64,000 nucleotides of DNA from the NCBI GenBank assembly GCA_018399955.1, contig JAGYNO010000002.1:1-64000 (forward strand), given 5' to 3'. Position numbers and translations under genes: made by a program. Source of the stretch: Halanaerobium sp. Lineage in GTDB: Bacteria > Bacillota > Halanaerobiia > Halanaerobiales > Halanaerobiaceae. Below the pieces are notes generated by a model that did no database searches, was not told the origin of the DNA, and saw nothing but the letters and a program-made list of their open reading frames with translations. Positions 45,040 to 52,935 of the stretch are shown here, piece by piece. Position 1 is the first letter of the stretch, and each line of letters opens with the position of its first letter.

Positions 45040-45065
45040 TTTAAACCCCGACCAGCAGGTCGGGG
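45040..45065 (-). terminator. Terminator of csp
   Basis: CCCCGACC/GGTCGGGG perfect stem with a four-base loop, then TTTAAATA on the minus strand, 30 bases after the csp stop. Confidence 0.85.
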
Positions 45066-45094
45066 TAAGTTGTCAGTTTATACAGTTTTAAACT

Positions 45095-45298
45095 CTATAA
45101 CTTTACAACGTTTTCGGCTTGTGGACCACGATCGCCTTCAACGATTTCGAATTCTACTTCCTGCTCATCTTCAAGAGTTTTGAAACCTTCGTCCTGAATA
45201 GCTGAGAAGTGAACGAAAACATCGTCTCCGTCTTCTCTTTCAATAAATCCATAACCTTTTTTCGCATCAAACCATTTTACTTTACCTGTGTAAATCAT
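45095..45298 (-). CDS. CspA-family cold shock protein
   Basis: 67 residues, one cold-shock domain: [17 protein letters not shown] contains RNP1 (KGYGFIE) and DVFVHFSAI is RNP2. It binds single-stranded RNA/DNA and melts structure. Monocistronic: it has a near-ideal promoter, a roughly 65-base leader and its own terminator. Confidence 0.96.
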   Translation of the reverse strand: MIYTGKVKWFDAKKGYGFIEREDGDDVFVHFSAIQDEGFKTLEDEQEVEFEIVEGDRGPQAENVVKL

Positions 45299-45368
45299 AT
45301 TAATACATTCCCCCTAGGAATAATTCTATTTGGGGTTCGTTCATTTAAAACTTCACCCATTGAAGAAT

Positions 45369-45397
45369 ATTATATCATAAGAAAAATAGCATTTCAA
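45369..45397 (-). promoter_or_regulatory. csp promoter
   Basis: TTGAAA (45397-45392), 17-base spacer, TATAAT (45374-45369) on the minus strand, starting only 9 bases past the stop of the small NrdD ORF. Confidence 0.85.
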
Positions 45398-45405
45398 GAA
45401 ATTTT

Positions 45406-45543
45406 TTACTCAGATTTTTCACCATTTATAGCAAAAGTCTGGCGGTCTTTAAATTCCTCTTTTTTACCTTTATTCCAATCTGAAACTGGAGAAAGATAAC
45501 CAACAACTCGAGAATACACTTCACATTTCTGTCTTTTTTTCAT
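45406..45543 (-). CDS. Separate C-terminal glycyl-radical segment of class III ribonucleotide reductase
   Basis: A 45-residue ORF with a perfect GAGGAGG site 6 bases before its ATG. It reads CEVYSRVVGYLSPVSDWNKG followed by KKEEFKDRQTF, the usual C-terminal end of Thermotoga/clostridial-type NrdD. The RVVGYL motif (Gly near residue 15) is where NrdD carries its glycyl radical (RVCGYL in E. coli). The large nrdD gene in the same operon ends just before this segment, so the radical site is apparently encoded on its own polypeptide. It follows nrdG by 98 bases. Compare GrcA/YfiD, a spare radical domain of pyruvate formate-lyase; here, however, the main protein has no copy. Confidence 0.87.
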   Translation of the reverse strand: MKKRQKCEVYSRVVGYLSPVSDWNKGKKEEFKDRQTFAINGEKSE

Positions 45544-45641
45544 TTTTTTCCTCCTCATAGAATCTAATTAATCATAAAAATCAGTTATTAATAGACTACA
45601 TTAATATTTTAAATTCACACCATATTAAATCTCTGCTAAAT

Positions 45642-46340
45642 TCAATCTCTGATATAGACATGTTCAATATATTTTTCTGCAGTATTTTTAAATGCTTCTA
45701 ATTCAAGAGGTGTAAAAGGTCTTTTTTCTTCAAAATCAGGATCCAGGGTGTTGAGGGGCCGAAAGTTTTGGATGAAATATCTCGCAGCACCTTTTGCTGA
45801 AGCTGCAATTTTTTCTATTTCTGCTTGATCATGAAGCCCCGGCACAACAGTAGTCCTTAGTTCATAATCAATATTAGAATTCATGACTATTTTTAAAGAT
45901 TCTTTGATTTTAGCAGTTGTATTTTTAGGAGCCAGCAGAGAATATTGAGACCAGCTCATTTTTAAATCAAGAGCAAAATAATCAATGAGTTCCTCTTCAA
46001 GTAGTTCTTTGAGCAAAATTGGTCTGCTGCCATTTGTATCCAGTTTGATTTCCAAATCATAATTATTACTTATTTGCTGTATAAATTTTTTTAAATCTGG
46101 CTGAAGTGTAGGCTCACCCCCAGTAATTGTGACTCCATCAATTAGTTTTTTCCTGCTCTCAAGAAATTTATATAACTTATTTACTGATAAATAATCAACT
46201 TCTGACAGATCATCTAAAGAAATCAGCTGACTGTTATGACAGTAACTGCAGAAAAAATTACAGCCGGCTGTAAATATAACTGAAGAAATTCGCCCAGGAA
46301 AATCTATCAGTGAGGTCTTCCTTAATCCGGCGATTTTCAA
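45642..46340 (-). CDS. nrdG: Anaerobic ribonucleoside-triphosphate reductase activating protein
   Basis: 232 residues. Radical SAM activase: GLRKTSLIDFPGRISSVIFTAGCNFFCSYCHNS carries the CxxxCxxC cluster motif (Cys near 27, 31, 34), then TITGGEPTLQ and LDTNG. It generates the glycyl radical of NrdD. The TTG start overlaps the nrdD stop (TTGA) behind AAGGAGG, so translation is coupled. Confidence 0.93.
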   Translation of the reverse strand: MKIAGLRKTSLIDFPGRISSVIFTAGCNFFCSYCHNSQLISLDDLSEVDYLSVNKLYKFLESRKKLIDGVTITGGEPTLQPDLKKFIQQISNNYDLEIKLDTNGSRPILLKELLEEELIDYFALDLKMSWSQYSLLAPKNTTAKIKESLKIVMNSNIDYELRTTVVPGLHDQAEIEKIAASAKGAARYFIQNFRPLNTLDPDFEEKRPFTPLELEAFKNTAEKYIEHVYIRD

Positions 46341-49300
46341 TTTGCTGCCTCCTTTTTTTCGATCTCTTCATCTTCTGCTGCAGCTTCTGCATCACATTTA
46401 GGACAGTACTGATGCTCACCTGCTATATAACCATGGATAGGACAGATGCTGAAGGTTGGAGTTATTGTATAATATGGCAGCTTAAAATTCTCGGCTATTC
46501 TTCTCACCAATTTTTTTGTGCTTTTAACTGACGGCATGTTTTCACCTAAAAATCCATGCAGTACAGTATTATGGATAAAAACTAAGGTGTTTTTACCTGC
46601 CAGATAATTGTGATTTTTTTCGGTACTTAAATCGTAAAACATATTATCTTCTACATTTACTTTATCAATATTTTTGACCTTTACCGCAGATATTTTATTT
46701 GCTGAATTATTGGAGTAATCTAGACCTGATTTTATTTCTTCGATAAAACTCTGGCTTTCAGTTTTTAATTTCATGATTTCCATTAAAGGCATTCTAATAA
46801 TGAAATACTTTTCTCCACTAAATATATTTTCAGGCTGTTCTTTTACATATGCAGAAATACCAGCCCTGCTGCAGATTTCAAGAAGATCATCAGCAAATTT
46901 TCTATGTTTTGTATAATATTCTGCATAACCCTCACTGTCATTTATAGAACCGCTGCTGTCGAGCATTCCTTTGATTAAACTGTAAACATTCTTGCTGTTC
47001 AGCTTTGATTTTATCTCCTCTGGTATCTCAGATTTATAATTTGCTTCTTCAAATGGAAATATATTTTTTAAGAAAAGATTGTTAACTGATTTCTTCTTAT
47101 TTTTCTTAAAACTGTATTTAGCTCTACTTCTAAGCTGATTTAAATCATTTTTAAAGTGAAAATTTATAATACTCTGTGCTTTAAATAGATGTTCTTCTTT
47201 CTTGTGATAATTATAAAGCAATTGTCCAGCAGCATAATTAACTGCTTTAGCTGTTTCAACTTCAAAAATATCATTATCAGCCATAAAATATCCGAACAGC
47301 CACATTAAATCATCAGTTAACTCATTATCTTTCTCACTGTAGAGGTTATCACTATTTTGAAGTATGTAATCTCCAGCTTTTAAATCATCAGCTCTTTTTT
47401 CTATCACCTTATATTTGTGAAATTCATTATAATTTGTGCGGCAGTCTTTATTATATTTAATATGTTCTGCAAATCCTCTGTCACCATTTATTTTTGCTCC
47501 ACATACAGGACATTTATCTTCAATCATTTTTCTTTCGAGAACAAAAAATGGATGCCAGTCACTTGTTACGATATCTAAACCCTTTTCTGCCCTGACTCTT
47601 ATCTTATCATTATGGCTAACATCAATTGGAATAGCTTCAGTAATAAGATCCCATTCAGATTTATTTTTTTCAGGATTAAAACTTAAAACATAAATTGGTT
47701 TTAACTCATTGTAATTATTTACTATTTTTTCAATTTTGATCAGGCCCTTATCAGTAAGTACCTTGTTTCCTTTTTCAATACATCCACCTGTATATCCAGA
47801 CTGAAGTTCATCCTGAAGCTCAAGAGCTGTAAATATATCATCAGTTAGTCCTACCGGAAGCTGAGTAGAATTAGTGTAATATGGATCTGCTCCTTCTTCT
47901 AAGACCCTCTGCTGATTGGCTGCTGTTATTTTATCACCAAATTTTTCTCTATCTAGTCTCGCAAACCTATAAGCTGTTCCCTCTGCAGGTGTGGCCTCGA
48001 GATTATATAAGTTATCAGTTTCCTCTTGATATTTCTGCAGCCTTTTCCTCATAGCATCCATTACCTCCAGAGAAAATTCTCTACCTTCTGGAGAAGCAAT
48101 ATCTTTTCCAATAAAGTTTAAAAGTGCCTCGTTCATTCCATTTAAGCCGATTGTATTAAAGTGGTTTTTCCAGTACTGATCAAATCTCTTTTTTACATCT
48201 CTTAGATAAAATTTTGAATAAGGATATAGTCCCTGATCAGTTAAATTCTCCAGCACTTTACGCTTGACTTCTAAACTTTTTTTAGCTTGATCCATTAAAT
48301 AATATACTCTCTGCATAAAATCTTCTTTATTTTGAGCAAGATAAGCAATCCTCGGCATATTTAAAGTTACCACACCTATCGATCCGGTCATCGGATTAGC
48401 TCCAAATAAGCCGCCACCTCTTTTACGCAGTTCTTTATTATCAAGACGCAAGCGACAGCACATACTCCTCGCATCTTCGGGATTCATATCCGAATTCACA
48501 AAATTCGAGAAATAAGGGACCCCATATTTTGCGGTCATTTCCCAGACCGGATCCAGTTTTTTATTTTCCCAGTCAAAATCTTTAGTTATATTATAGGTTG
48601 GAATAGGAAAAGAAAACATTCTTCCCTTTGCATCACCTTCCATCATTACTTCGGCAAACGCCCTATTTAAAATATCCATTTCTTCCTGGAATTCTCCGTA
48701 ACTTTTATCTCGATATTCACCACCAATAATTACTGACTGGTCTTTTAAATAATTGGGAACTTCAAGATCCATCGTAATATTTGTAAAAGGGGTTTGGAAT
48801 CCTACCCGGGTCGGTACATTCATATTGAACAGAAATTCCTGTACTGCCTGTTTAACTTCTCTATAACTTAAACTATCATAAGCTATAAATGGAGCTAGAT
48901 AGGTATCAAAATTTGAAAAAGCCTGAGCACCAGCCGCCTCTCCCTGCAGTGTATAATAAAAGTTCACAATCTGACCCAGAGCAGTTTTAAAATGCCTGGG
49001 TGGAGCACTTTCCACTTTTGTCGGTACTCCTCTAAAACCAGTCCGCAGTAAATCCTCTAAATCCCAGCCACAGCAGTAAACACTTAAGTTACCGAGATCA
49101 TGAATATGTAAATCACCATTTTTGTGCAGTTTATTTATTTCTTCTGAATATATCTCCTGCAGCCAGTACTGTCCTGTAACCTGAGAGGCTATAAAATTAT
49201 TTAAGCCCTGCAGTGAATAGCTCATATTTGAATTTTCATTTACCTTCCAGTCATTCTTGCCAAGATAATCATTCATCACATTTAAAGCATCAGAAAAAAG

Positions 49301-49603
49301 CTTTTTTGTATCTCTTAGCTTACTGTGCTGTTCGCGGTACAATATGTAAGCTTTTGCAATATCTGAATATCCTTTTTCAATAAGTATTTTCTCAACCAAA
49401 TCCTGTATCTGTTCAACTTCAGCTGCTTCTCCATCTTTAATAAATATTTTAAGATATGAGAGTACCTCAGAAGTAATTTCAGCAGCTATCTTCTCTCCTT
49501 CGATATCTAGTGCTTTAGCCGCTTTTAATACAGCCGATTTTATTTTATCTGAATCAAAATTTACCTTTTTCCCATCTCTTTTCTTTACATACTTTATACT
49601 CAT
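46337..49603 (-). CDS. nrdD: Class III ribonucleotide reductase large subunit with intein, lacking the glycyl-radical end
   Basis: 1088 residues as translated; 683 after removal of the intein. It reduces ribonucleoside triphosphates to deoxy forms anaerobically. Residues 1-95 are an ATP-cone (KYVKKRDGKKVNFDSDKI). The barrel has HIHDLGNLSVYCCGWD, MCCRLRLDN with the thiyl-radical Cys, and GGGLFGANPMTGSIG. The conserved YTGG/TVLHGFLGE loop is interrupted by the intein (608-1012). After the intein come CPIHGYIAGEHQYCPKC, a zinc site, and then an acidic linker and stop where the RVxGYL radical motif is expected. I chose the second ATG (49603): GGAGG is 7 bases before it. A cobalamin riboswitch precedes the gene. 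Confidence 0.93.
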   Translation of the reverse strand: MSIKYVKKRDGKKVNFDSDKIKSAVLKAAKALDIEGEKIAAEITSEVLSYLKIFIKDGEAAEVEQIQDLVEKILIEKGYSDIAKAYILYREQHSKLRDTKKLFSDALNVMNDYLGKNDWKVNENSNMSYSLQGLNNFIASQVTGQYWLQEIYSEEINKLHKNGDLHIHDLGNLSVYCCGWDLEDLLRTGFRGVPTKVESAPPRHFKTALGQIVNFYYTLQGEAAGAQAFSNFDTYLAPFIAYDSLSYREVKQAVQEFLFNMNVPTRVGFQTPFTNITMDLEVPNYLKDQSVIIGGEYRDKSYGEFQEEMDILNRAFAEVMMEGDAKGRMFSFPIPTYNITKDFDWENKKLDPVWEMTAKYGVPYFSNFVNSDMNPEDARSMCCRLRLDNKELRKRGGGLFGANPMTGSIGVVTLNMPRIAYLAQNKEDFMQRVYYLMDQAKKSLEVKRKVLENLTDQGLYPYSKFYLRDVKKRFDQYWKNHFNTIGLNGMNEALLNFIGKDIASPEGREFSLEVMDAMRKRLQKYQEETDNLYNLEATPAEGTAYRFARLDREKFGDKITAANQQRVLEEGADPYYTNSTQLPVGLTDDIFTALELQDELQSGYTGGCIEKGNKVLTDKGLIKIEKIVNNYNELKPIYVLSFNPEKNKSEWDLITEAIPIDVSHNDKIRVRAEKGLDIVTSDWHPFFVLERKMIEDKCPVCGAKINGDRGFAEHIKYNKDCRTNYNEFHKYKVIEKRADDLKAGDYILQNSDNLYSEKDNELTDDLMWLFGYFMADNDIFEVETAKAVNYAAGQLLYNYHKKEEHLFKAQSIINFHFKNDLNQLRSRAKYSFKKNKKKSVNNLFLKNIFPFEEANYKSEIPEEIKSKLNSKNVYSLIKGMLDSSGSINDSEGYAEYYTKHRKFADDLLEICSRAGISAYVKEQPENIFSGEKYFIIRMPLMEIMKLKTESQSFIEEIKSGLDYSNNSANKISAVKVKNIDKVNVEDNMFYDLSTEKNHNYLAGKNTLVFIHNTVLHGFLGENMPSVKSTKKLVRRIAENFKLPYYTITPTFSICPIHGYIAGEHQYCPKCDAEAAAEDEEIEKKEAAN
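46568..47782 (-). mobile_element. Intein in NrdD (405 residues)
   Basis: In-frame protein intron between YTGG and TVLHGF. Splice block A starts with Cys1 (CIEKGNKVLTDKGLIKI), block B is DIVTSDWHPFFVL with the TxxH pair, blocks F/G are FYDLSTEKNHNYLAGKNTLVFIHN; the next extein residue is Thr. All residues for class 1 splicing are present. Between B and C a CPVC...H...C pattern may bind zinc. LAGLIDADG-like blocks WLFGYFMADND and LIKGMLDSSGS show a homing endonuclease; in the second block the catalytic Asp is Ser and in the first the final Gly is Asn, so cleavage may be lost. Confidence 0.92.
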
Positions 49604-49751
49604 CATAAAGCCTCCATTTGATTTATTACAAATTTTGCTTTGAATATATGGCTCTTTAATCTCTATATTTTTGGATAAATTACATACAGCTCTATTCACT
49701 AAAAAATTAAAAGTAATTTTCCATAACAAATTAAAAACTATAATTTCTCAG

Positions 49752-49785
49752 CAAAAATAAAACCCTCCGTAAAAATCACGAAGGG
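49752..49785 (-). terminator. Riboswitch-controlled terminator before nrdD
   Basis: CCCTTCGT and ACGGAGGG arms with a GATTTTT loop, followed by TTTTATTTTT on the minus strand. It sits between the cobalamin aptamer and the nrdD start. Confidence 0.87.
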
Positions 49786-49851
49786 CTAAATATACACTAA
49801 TACCATTTTATTATGATACACCCCCTCATATCCCGTGAGATTTTGGTGTTC

Positions 49852-49990
49852 AAATACAGGCAGGTCTTCCGGCTCGGTTTATAAAAAAATAACAAACAGT
49901 CTACCTTCCCAGTTTCCCAGTGGTATAATTGACTGCTTAAAAACCTTACGGCGGCGGGACCGCAGAGGACTTTAACCTCTTTCCCGTTTT
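49852..49990 (-). ncRNA. Cobalamin (B12) riboswitch upstream of nrdD
   Basis: Minus-strand RNA contains the conserved blocks in order: CGGGAA, GTCCTC, TGCGGTCCCGCC, CACTGGGAAACTGGGAAGG and CCGAGCCGGAAGACCTGCC. These match the standard B12 aptamer (B12 box and GCCACTG core). A terminator follows, so adenosylcobalamin should shut off nrdD-nrdG. The 614-base gap from 49604 to 50217 holds the riboswitch and terminator in its lower half; the upper part is AT-rich promoter sequence without a gene. Confidence 0.95.
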
Positions 49991-50217
49991 AATATAATTA
50001 TATTTAACTGCTGAAAACACAGAAAATATAATTATAACCCATATTTAAAACTATTCAGTTGTAAAATAATTTAATTTGTAATTAATTTTAATAAATTAAA
50101 TTTAAAATTTTCCCTATAATTTGTTTATCTTTATTACTTATCTTTATCTTATAATATTATTCCACTAAAAATCAAGCACAAATTTTTGCTCTTTATGATA
50201 AGTAATTGCTAAATAAG

Positions 50218-51024
50218 CTAAACTTTCCTTCCTTTGAACATCACAGAAATAAAATAAAATAGTGATGCAGCTATTATTATAACAGCACCTGAAGGAAGAT
50301 CATAATAATAAGAAAATACAAGTCCTGATAACGAGAAAACGAGTCCAAATACAACAGCTAAAATCATTATTTTTTTAAGATCATCTGTATACAATCTGGC
50401 GGCTGCCGGTGGTGCAGTTAAAAGAGCAATTACAAGTATAATACCAACTACTCTAATTAAGATAACAATAGAAAAAGCAATCATAATAAATAAAAAGTAT
50501 TCCATAAACCTTGCATTTATGCCTAAAACAGATAAAAATTCCTCATCAAAAAGATAAGCCTTCCAGTAATTAAATAGACTTATTACTGCAAATAACATAA
50601 AAATAGTCAATACAGCCATCAGCATTAGATCAAGCTTTCTGACAGTTAAAATATCACCAAATAAATAAGATGAAATATCAGGTGGATAACCAGGAGTAAA
50701 CCCGATAAAAAGCACACCCAAAGCCATTCCTAATGACCAGAACATTCCTATTAAGGTATCTGAACCAGTTCCAATTCTGCGCCTTACTGATGCAATTGCA
50801 GCAGATGAAACTACAGCAAATCCAAGTGCACCATAAATAGGTTCAATATTCAAAAGATAACCAAGACCAATCCCACCAAAAGAAGTATGTGCAATACCCC
50901 CACTCAGCATAACTAATTTCTTCTCAACAATAATGGTTCCAATTAATCCACAAACAATGCTTGCCATAACTGCACTCATCAGAGCATTTTGCATAAATTG
51001 ATATTTAATAACTGCTTCAATCAT
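50218..51024 (-). CDS. znuB: Zinc ABC transporter permease
   Basis: 268 residues, seven to eight helices, ABC-3 family. MQNALMSAVMASIVCGLIGTIIVEKKLVMLSGGIAHTSFGGIGLGYLL is the N-terminal signature; LLTAPPAAARL follows. The ATG at 51024 follows GAGGAGG and overlaps the znuC stop by 8 bases. Manganese or iron is the alternative cargo, but the His-rich partner favours zinc. Confidence 0.88.
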   Translation of the reverse strand: MIEAVIKYQFMQNALMSAVMASIVCGLIGTIIVEKKLVMLSGGIAHTSFGGIGLGYLLNIEPIYGALGFAVVSSAAIASVRRRIGTGSDTLIGMFWSLGMALGVLFIGFTPGYPPDISSYLFGDILTVRKLDLMLMAVLTIFMLFAVISLFNYWKAYLFDEEFLSVLGINARFMEYFLFIMIAFSIVILIRVVGIILVIALLTAPPAAARLYTDDLKKIMILAVVFGLVFSLSGLVFSYYYDLPSGAVIIIAASLFYFISVMFKGRKV

Positions 51025-51790
51025 TATTAGCCTCCTCTCCGTGTGGTGGAAAAACACGATGAGGTTGTCCATGTGCAATTAAATCTACAGGACAGCCAAA
51101 TACATGTTCTGTAGTTTCCTGATCCAAATGTTTACCACCATGATGATAGAGTTTTAAGTTTAAACAGGCCAGACTATCAAAATAAGAGGAAACAGCAGCA
51201 AGATCATGTGTAACGACAATGATTGTTTTATCTTTATTTAATTGCTTTAAGAGTTCATAAATTTGAGATGTAGAAGTAGAATCTACATTAGCAGTCGGTT
51301 CATCAAGCAGCAGTATTTCTGGTTCTACTGCAAGTCCTCTGGCAATTAATACCCTCTGGAGCTGACCTCCAGAAAGGCTTCCGATCTGCCGATTTTTTAG
51401 ATCTGATAATTTGAGCATTTTTAATATTTCTTCTGATTTTTCTATGTCTTCTTTTTTATAATTGTGAAATAATTTCAATTTAGAACCAAGTCGTGCCATC
51501 AATACAACATCTAATACACTGATTGGAAAGTTTCGATCAAATTCAGAGATCTGGGGAACATATCCTATTTTACCAACTGCATCTTTAATATCTTCATTGA
51601 ATATTTTCACCTTTCCCTGTTCTGGTTCTATTAAACCCAGTATTACTTTTAAAAGTGTTGTTTTACCCCCACCATTTGGCCCGATAATACCCAAGAAAGC
51701 TCCTTTATCTACTTTGAGTGTAATATTATCAAGAGCTTCAATACTGTCATATTTAACTGTCACATTGTTTAATTCTACTGCATAACTCAC
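51017..51790 (-). CDS. znuC: Zinc ABC transporter ATPase
   Basis: 257 residues. Walker A GPNGGGKTT near residue 39, Q-loop VPQISEFD, signature LSGGQLQRVLIARGL near 140, Walker B ILLLDEPTANVD, switch THDLAAV. The C-terminus has a CPVDLIAHGQPHR segment common in ZnuC/MntB-type ATPases. It starts 2 bases after znuA. Confidence 0.9.
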   Translation of the reverse strand: MSYAVELNNVTVKYDSIEALDNITLKVDKGAFLGIIGPNGGGKTTLLKVILGLIEPEQGKVKIFNEDIKDAVGKIGYVPQISEFDRNFPISVLDVVLMARLGSKLKLFHNYKKEDIEKSEEILKMLKLSDLKNRQIGSLSGGQLQRVLIARGLAVEPEILLLDEPTANVDSTSTSQIYELLKQLNKDKTIIVVTHDLAAVSSYFDSLACLNLKLYHHGGKHLDQETTEHVFGCPVDLIAHGQPHRVFPPHGEEANND

Positions 51791-51792
51791 TA

Positions 51793-52767
51793 TTATTTCA
51801 CTCTTTCTTCTAATACTTTCGCAAAAGTCTCTGCTAAATAAGACAAATTATCTAAATAATCTTCAGCCAGTGGATTTAACTGTACAGTCTCTCCATCTAG
51901 TTCTTCTGCTATTGCTCTGGTTTTATTACTGTCTATTTCTGCCTGATAAAATACAGTTTTTATATTTCCCTCTTCTGCTTTATCTATTATTTCTGCAATA
52001 TGTCTTGGTCCAGGATCTTTGCCGCTTTCTTCAATAGCAAGCATCTCTAAACCATAATGCTCAGTAAAATAACCGTATGATGGATGATAGACAAGAATCT
52101 CTTCTCCCCGATACTTACTAAGCAATTCCATATTTTTCTGATCAACTGTCTTAAGTTTGTTTAGGTATTCCTCTGTATTCTCTCTGAATTCATCTGCAAA
52201 TTCTGGCATGAATTCTATCAAATGATCTCTCATAATTTCTACAATATAAGCACTTCTCTCTGGTGAAAGCCAGATATGAGGATCACGTCCCTGCTTTTCT
52301 TGGCTTGAGTCTTGATCTTCCTCATGATCAACTATATCTTCACCATGATCGTGAGCATCTTCATTATGTGATTTTTCATCAGCATGACTGTGGTCCATAT
52401 ATCTATTGGGAAATTCATTTCCAACTAACTCAAATAGTTTTACCACTTTAAGATCATCATTTTCTTCAGCTCTCGGTAATATATTCTGTATATCAGCTGG
52501 TACGCCTATAGAGAAATATATCTCAGCTTCATTAAATGCTTTAATCTCTGCAGGTGATGGAGCATAATTAGCAGGACTAAATCCAGCAGGAATCATTTCT
52601 ACAATTTCTACCCTATCTTCTGCTATCTCTCTTATCATCTCAATTTGTGGAACAATCGTAACTGCAATCACTGGTTTTTCTGCAGAAGAATAAACCGGAA
52701 AAGCAAATAAAGTTAAAACGAAAATAAGTAAAAGCAAAATAAATTTTTTATTTAAAAATTTAACCAT
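51793..52767 (-). CDS. znuA: Zinc-binding protein of ABC transporter
   Basis: 324 residues, cluster 9 (A-1) binding protein. Signal peptide ends near YSSA. VIAVTIVPQIEMIREIAEDRVEIVEMIPAGFSPANYAPSP lacks the usual His at the first site position, but the His/Asp-rich loop (DHSHADEKSHNEDAHDHGED, residues about 118-140) and DPHIWLSP supply ligands, with HPSYGYF and the C-terminal Asp. The His loop is typical of zinc-specific members. I chose ATG 52767 over GTG 52776, which overlaps GGGAG. First gene of znuACB; no clear Zur box seen. Confidence 0.88.
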   Translation of the reverse strand: MVKFLNKKFILLLLIFVLTLFAFPVYSSAEKPVIAVTIVPQIEMIREIAEDRVEIVEMIPAGFSPANYAPSPAEIKAFNEAEIYFSIGVPADIQNILPRAEENDDLKVVKLFELVGNEFPNRYMDHSHADEKSHNEDAHDHGEDIVDHEEDQDSSQEKQGRDPHIWLSPERSAYIVEIMRDHLIEFMPEFADEFRENTEEYLNKLKTVDQKNMELLSKYRGEEILVYHPSYGYFTEHYGLEMLAIEESGKDPGPRHIAEIIDKAEEGNIKTVFYQAEIDSNKTRAIAEELDGETVQLNPLAEDYLDNLSYLAETFAKVLEERVK

Positions 52768-52842
52768 CTTTTTCACTCCCTATTGTGTTATTTTATAGAA
52801 ATTAATCAAAGTAATTAATTTGTACTTCATTTTATATATTGA

Positions 52843-52899
52843 TTTGACTTTCCTCGCGGCAAGCCCACGAGGTTTGCGAGTAGAATTTAGCTTCTATCA
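52843..52899 (-). repeat. Structured intergenic repeat, copy B
   Basis: 57-base relative of the element at 4280-4334. On the minus strand: a TAGAA/TTCTA hairpin, then a CTCGC/GCGAG stem with inner CAA/TTG pairs, ending at GTCAAA. Both copies share CTTCTATCA, TTTGC and GCAAGCCC on the plus strand. It lies between znuA and the DUF445 gene. Confidence 0.5.
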
Positions 52900-52935
52900 C
52901 CTTTTATTAATATTTATTATAAAATTAATTTGTTA

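Noticed and set aside
45406-45543. Small NrdD ORF as a decayed duplicate of the nrdD 3' end
   Set aside because: The main nrdD has no such segment, and the ORF has a perfect ribosome site and no defects.
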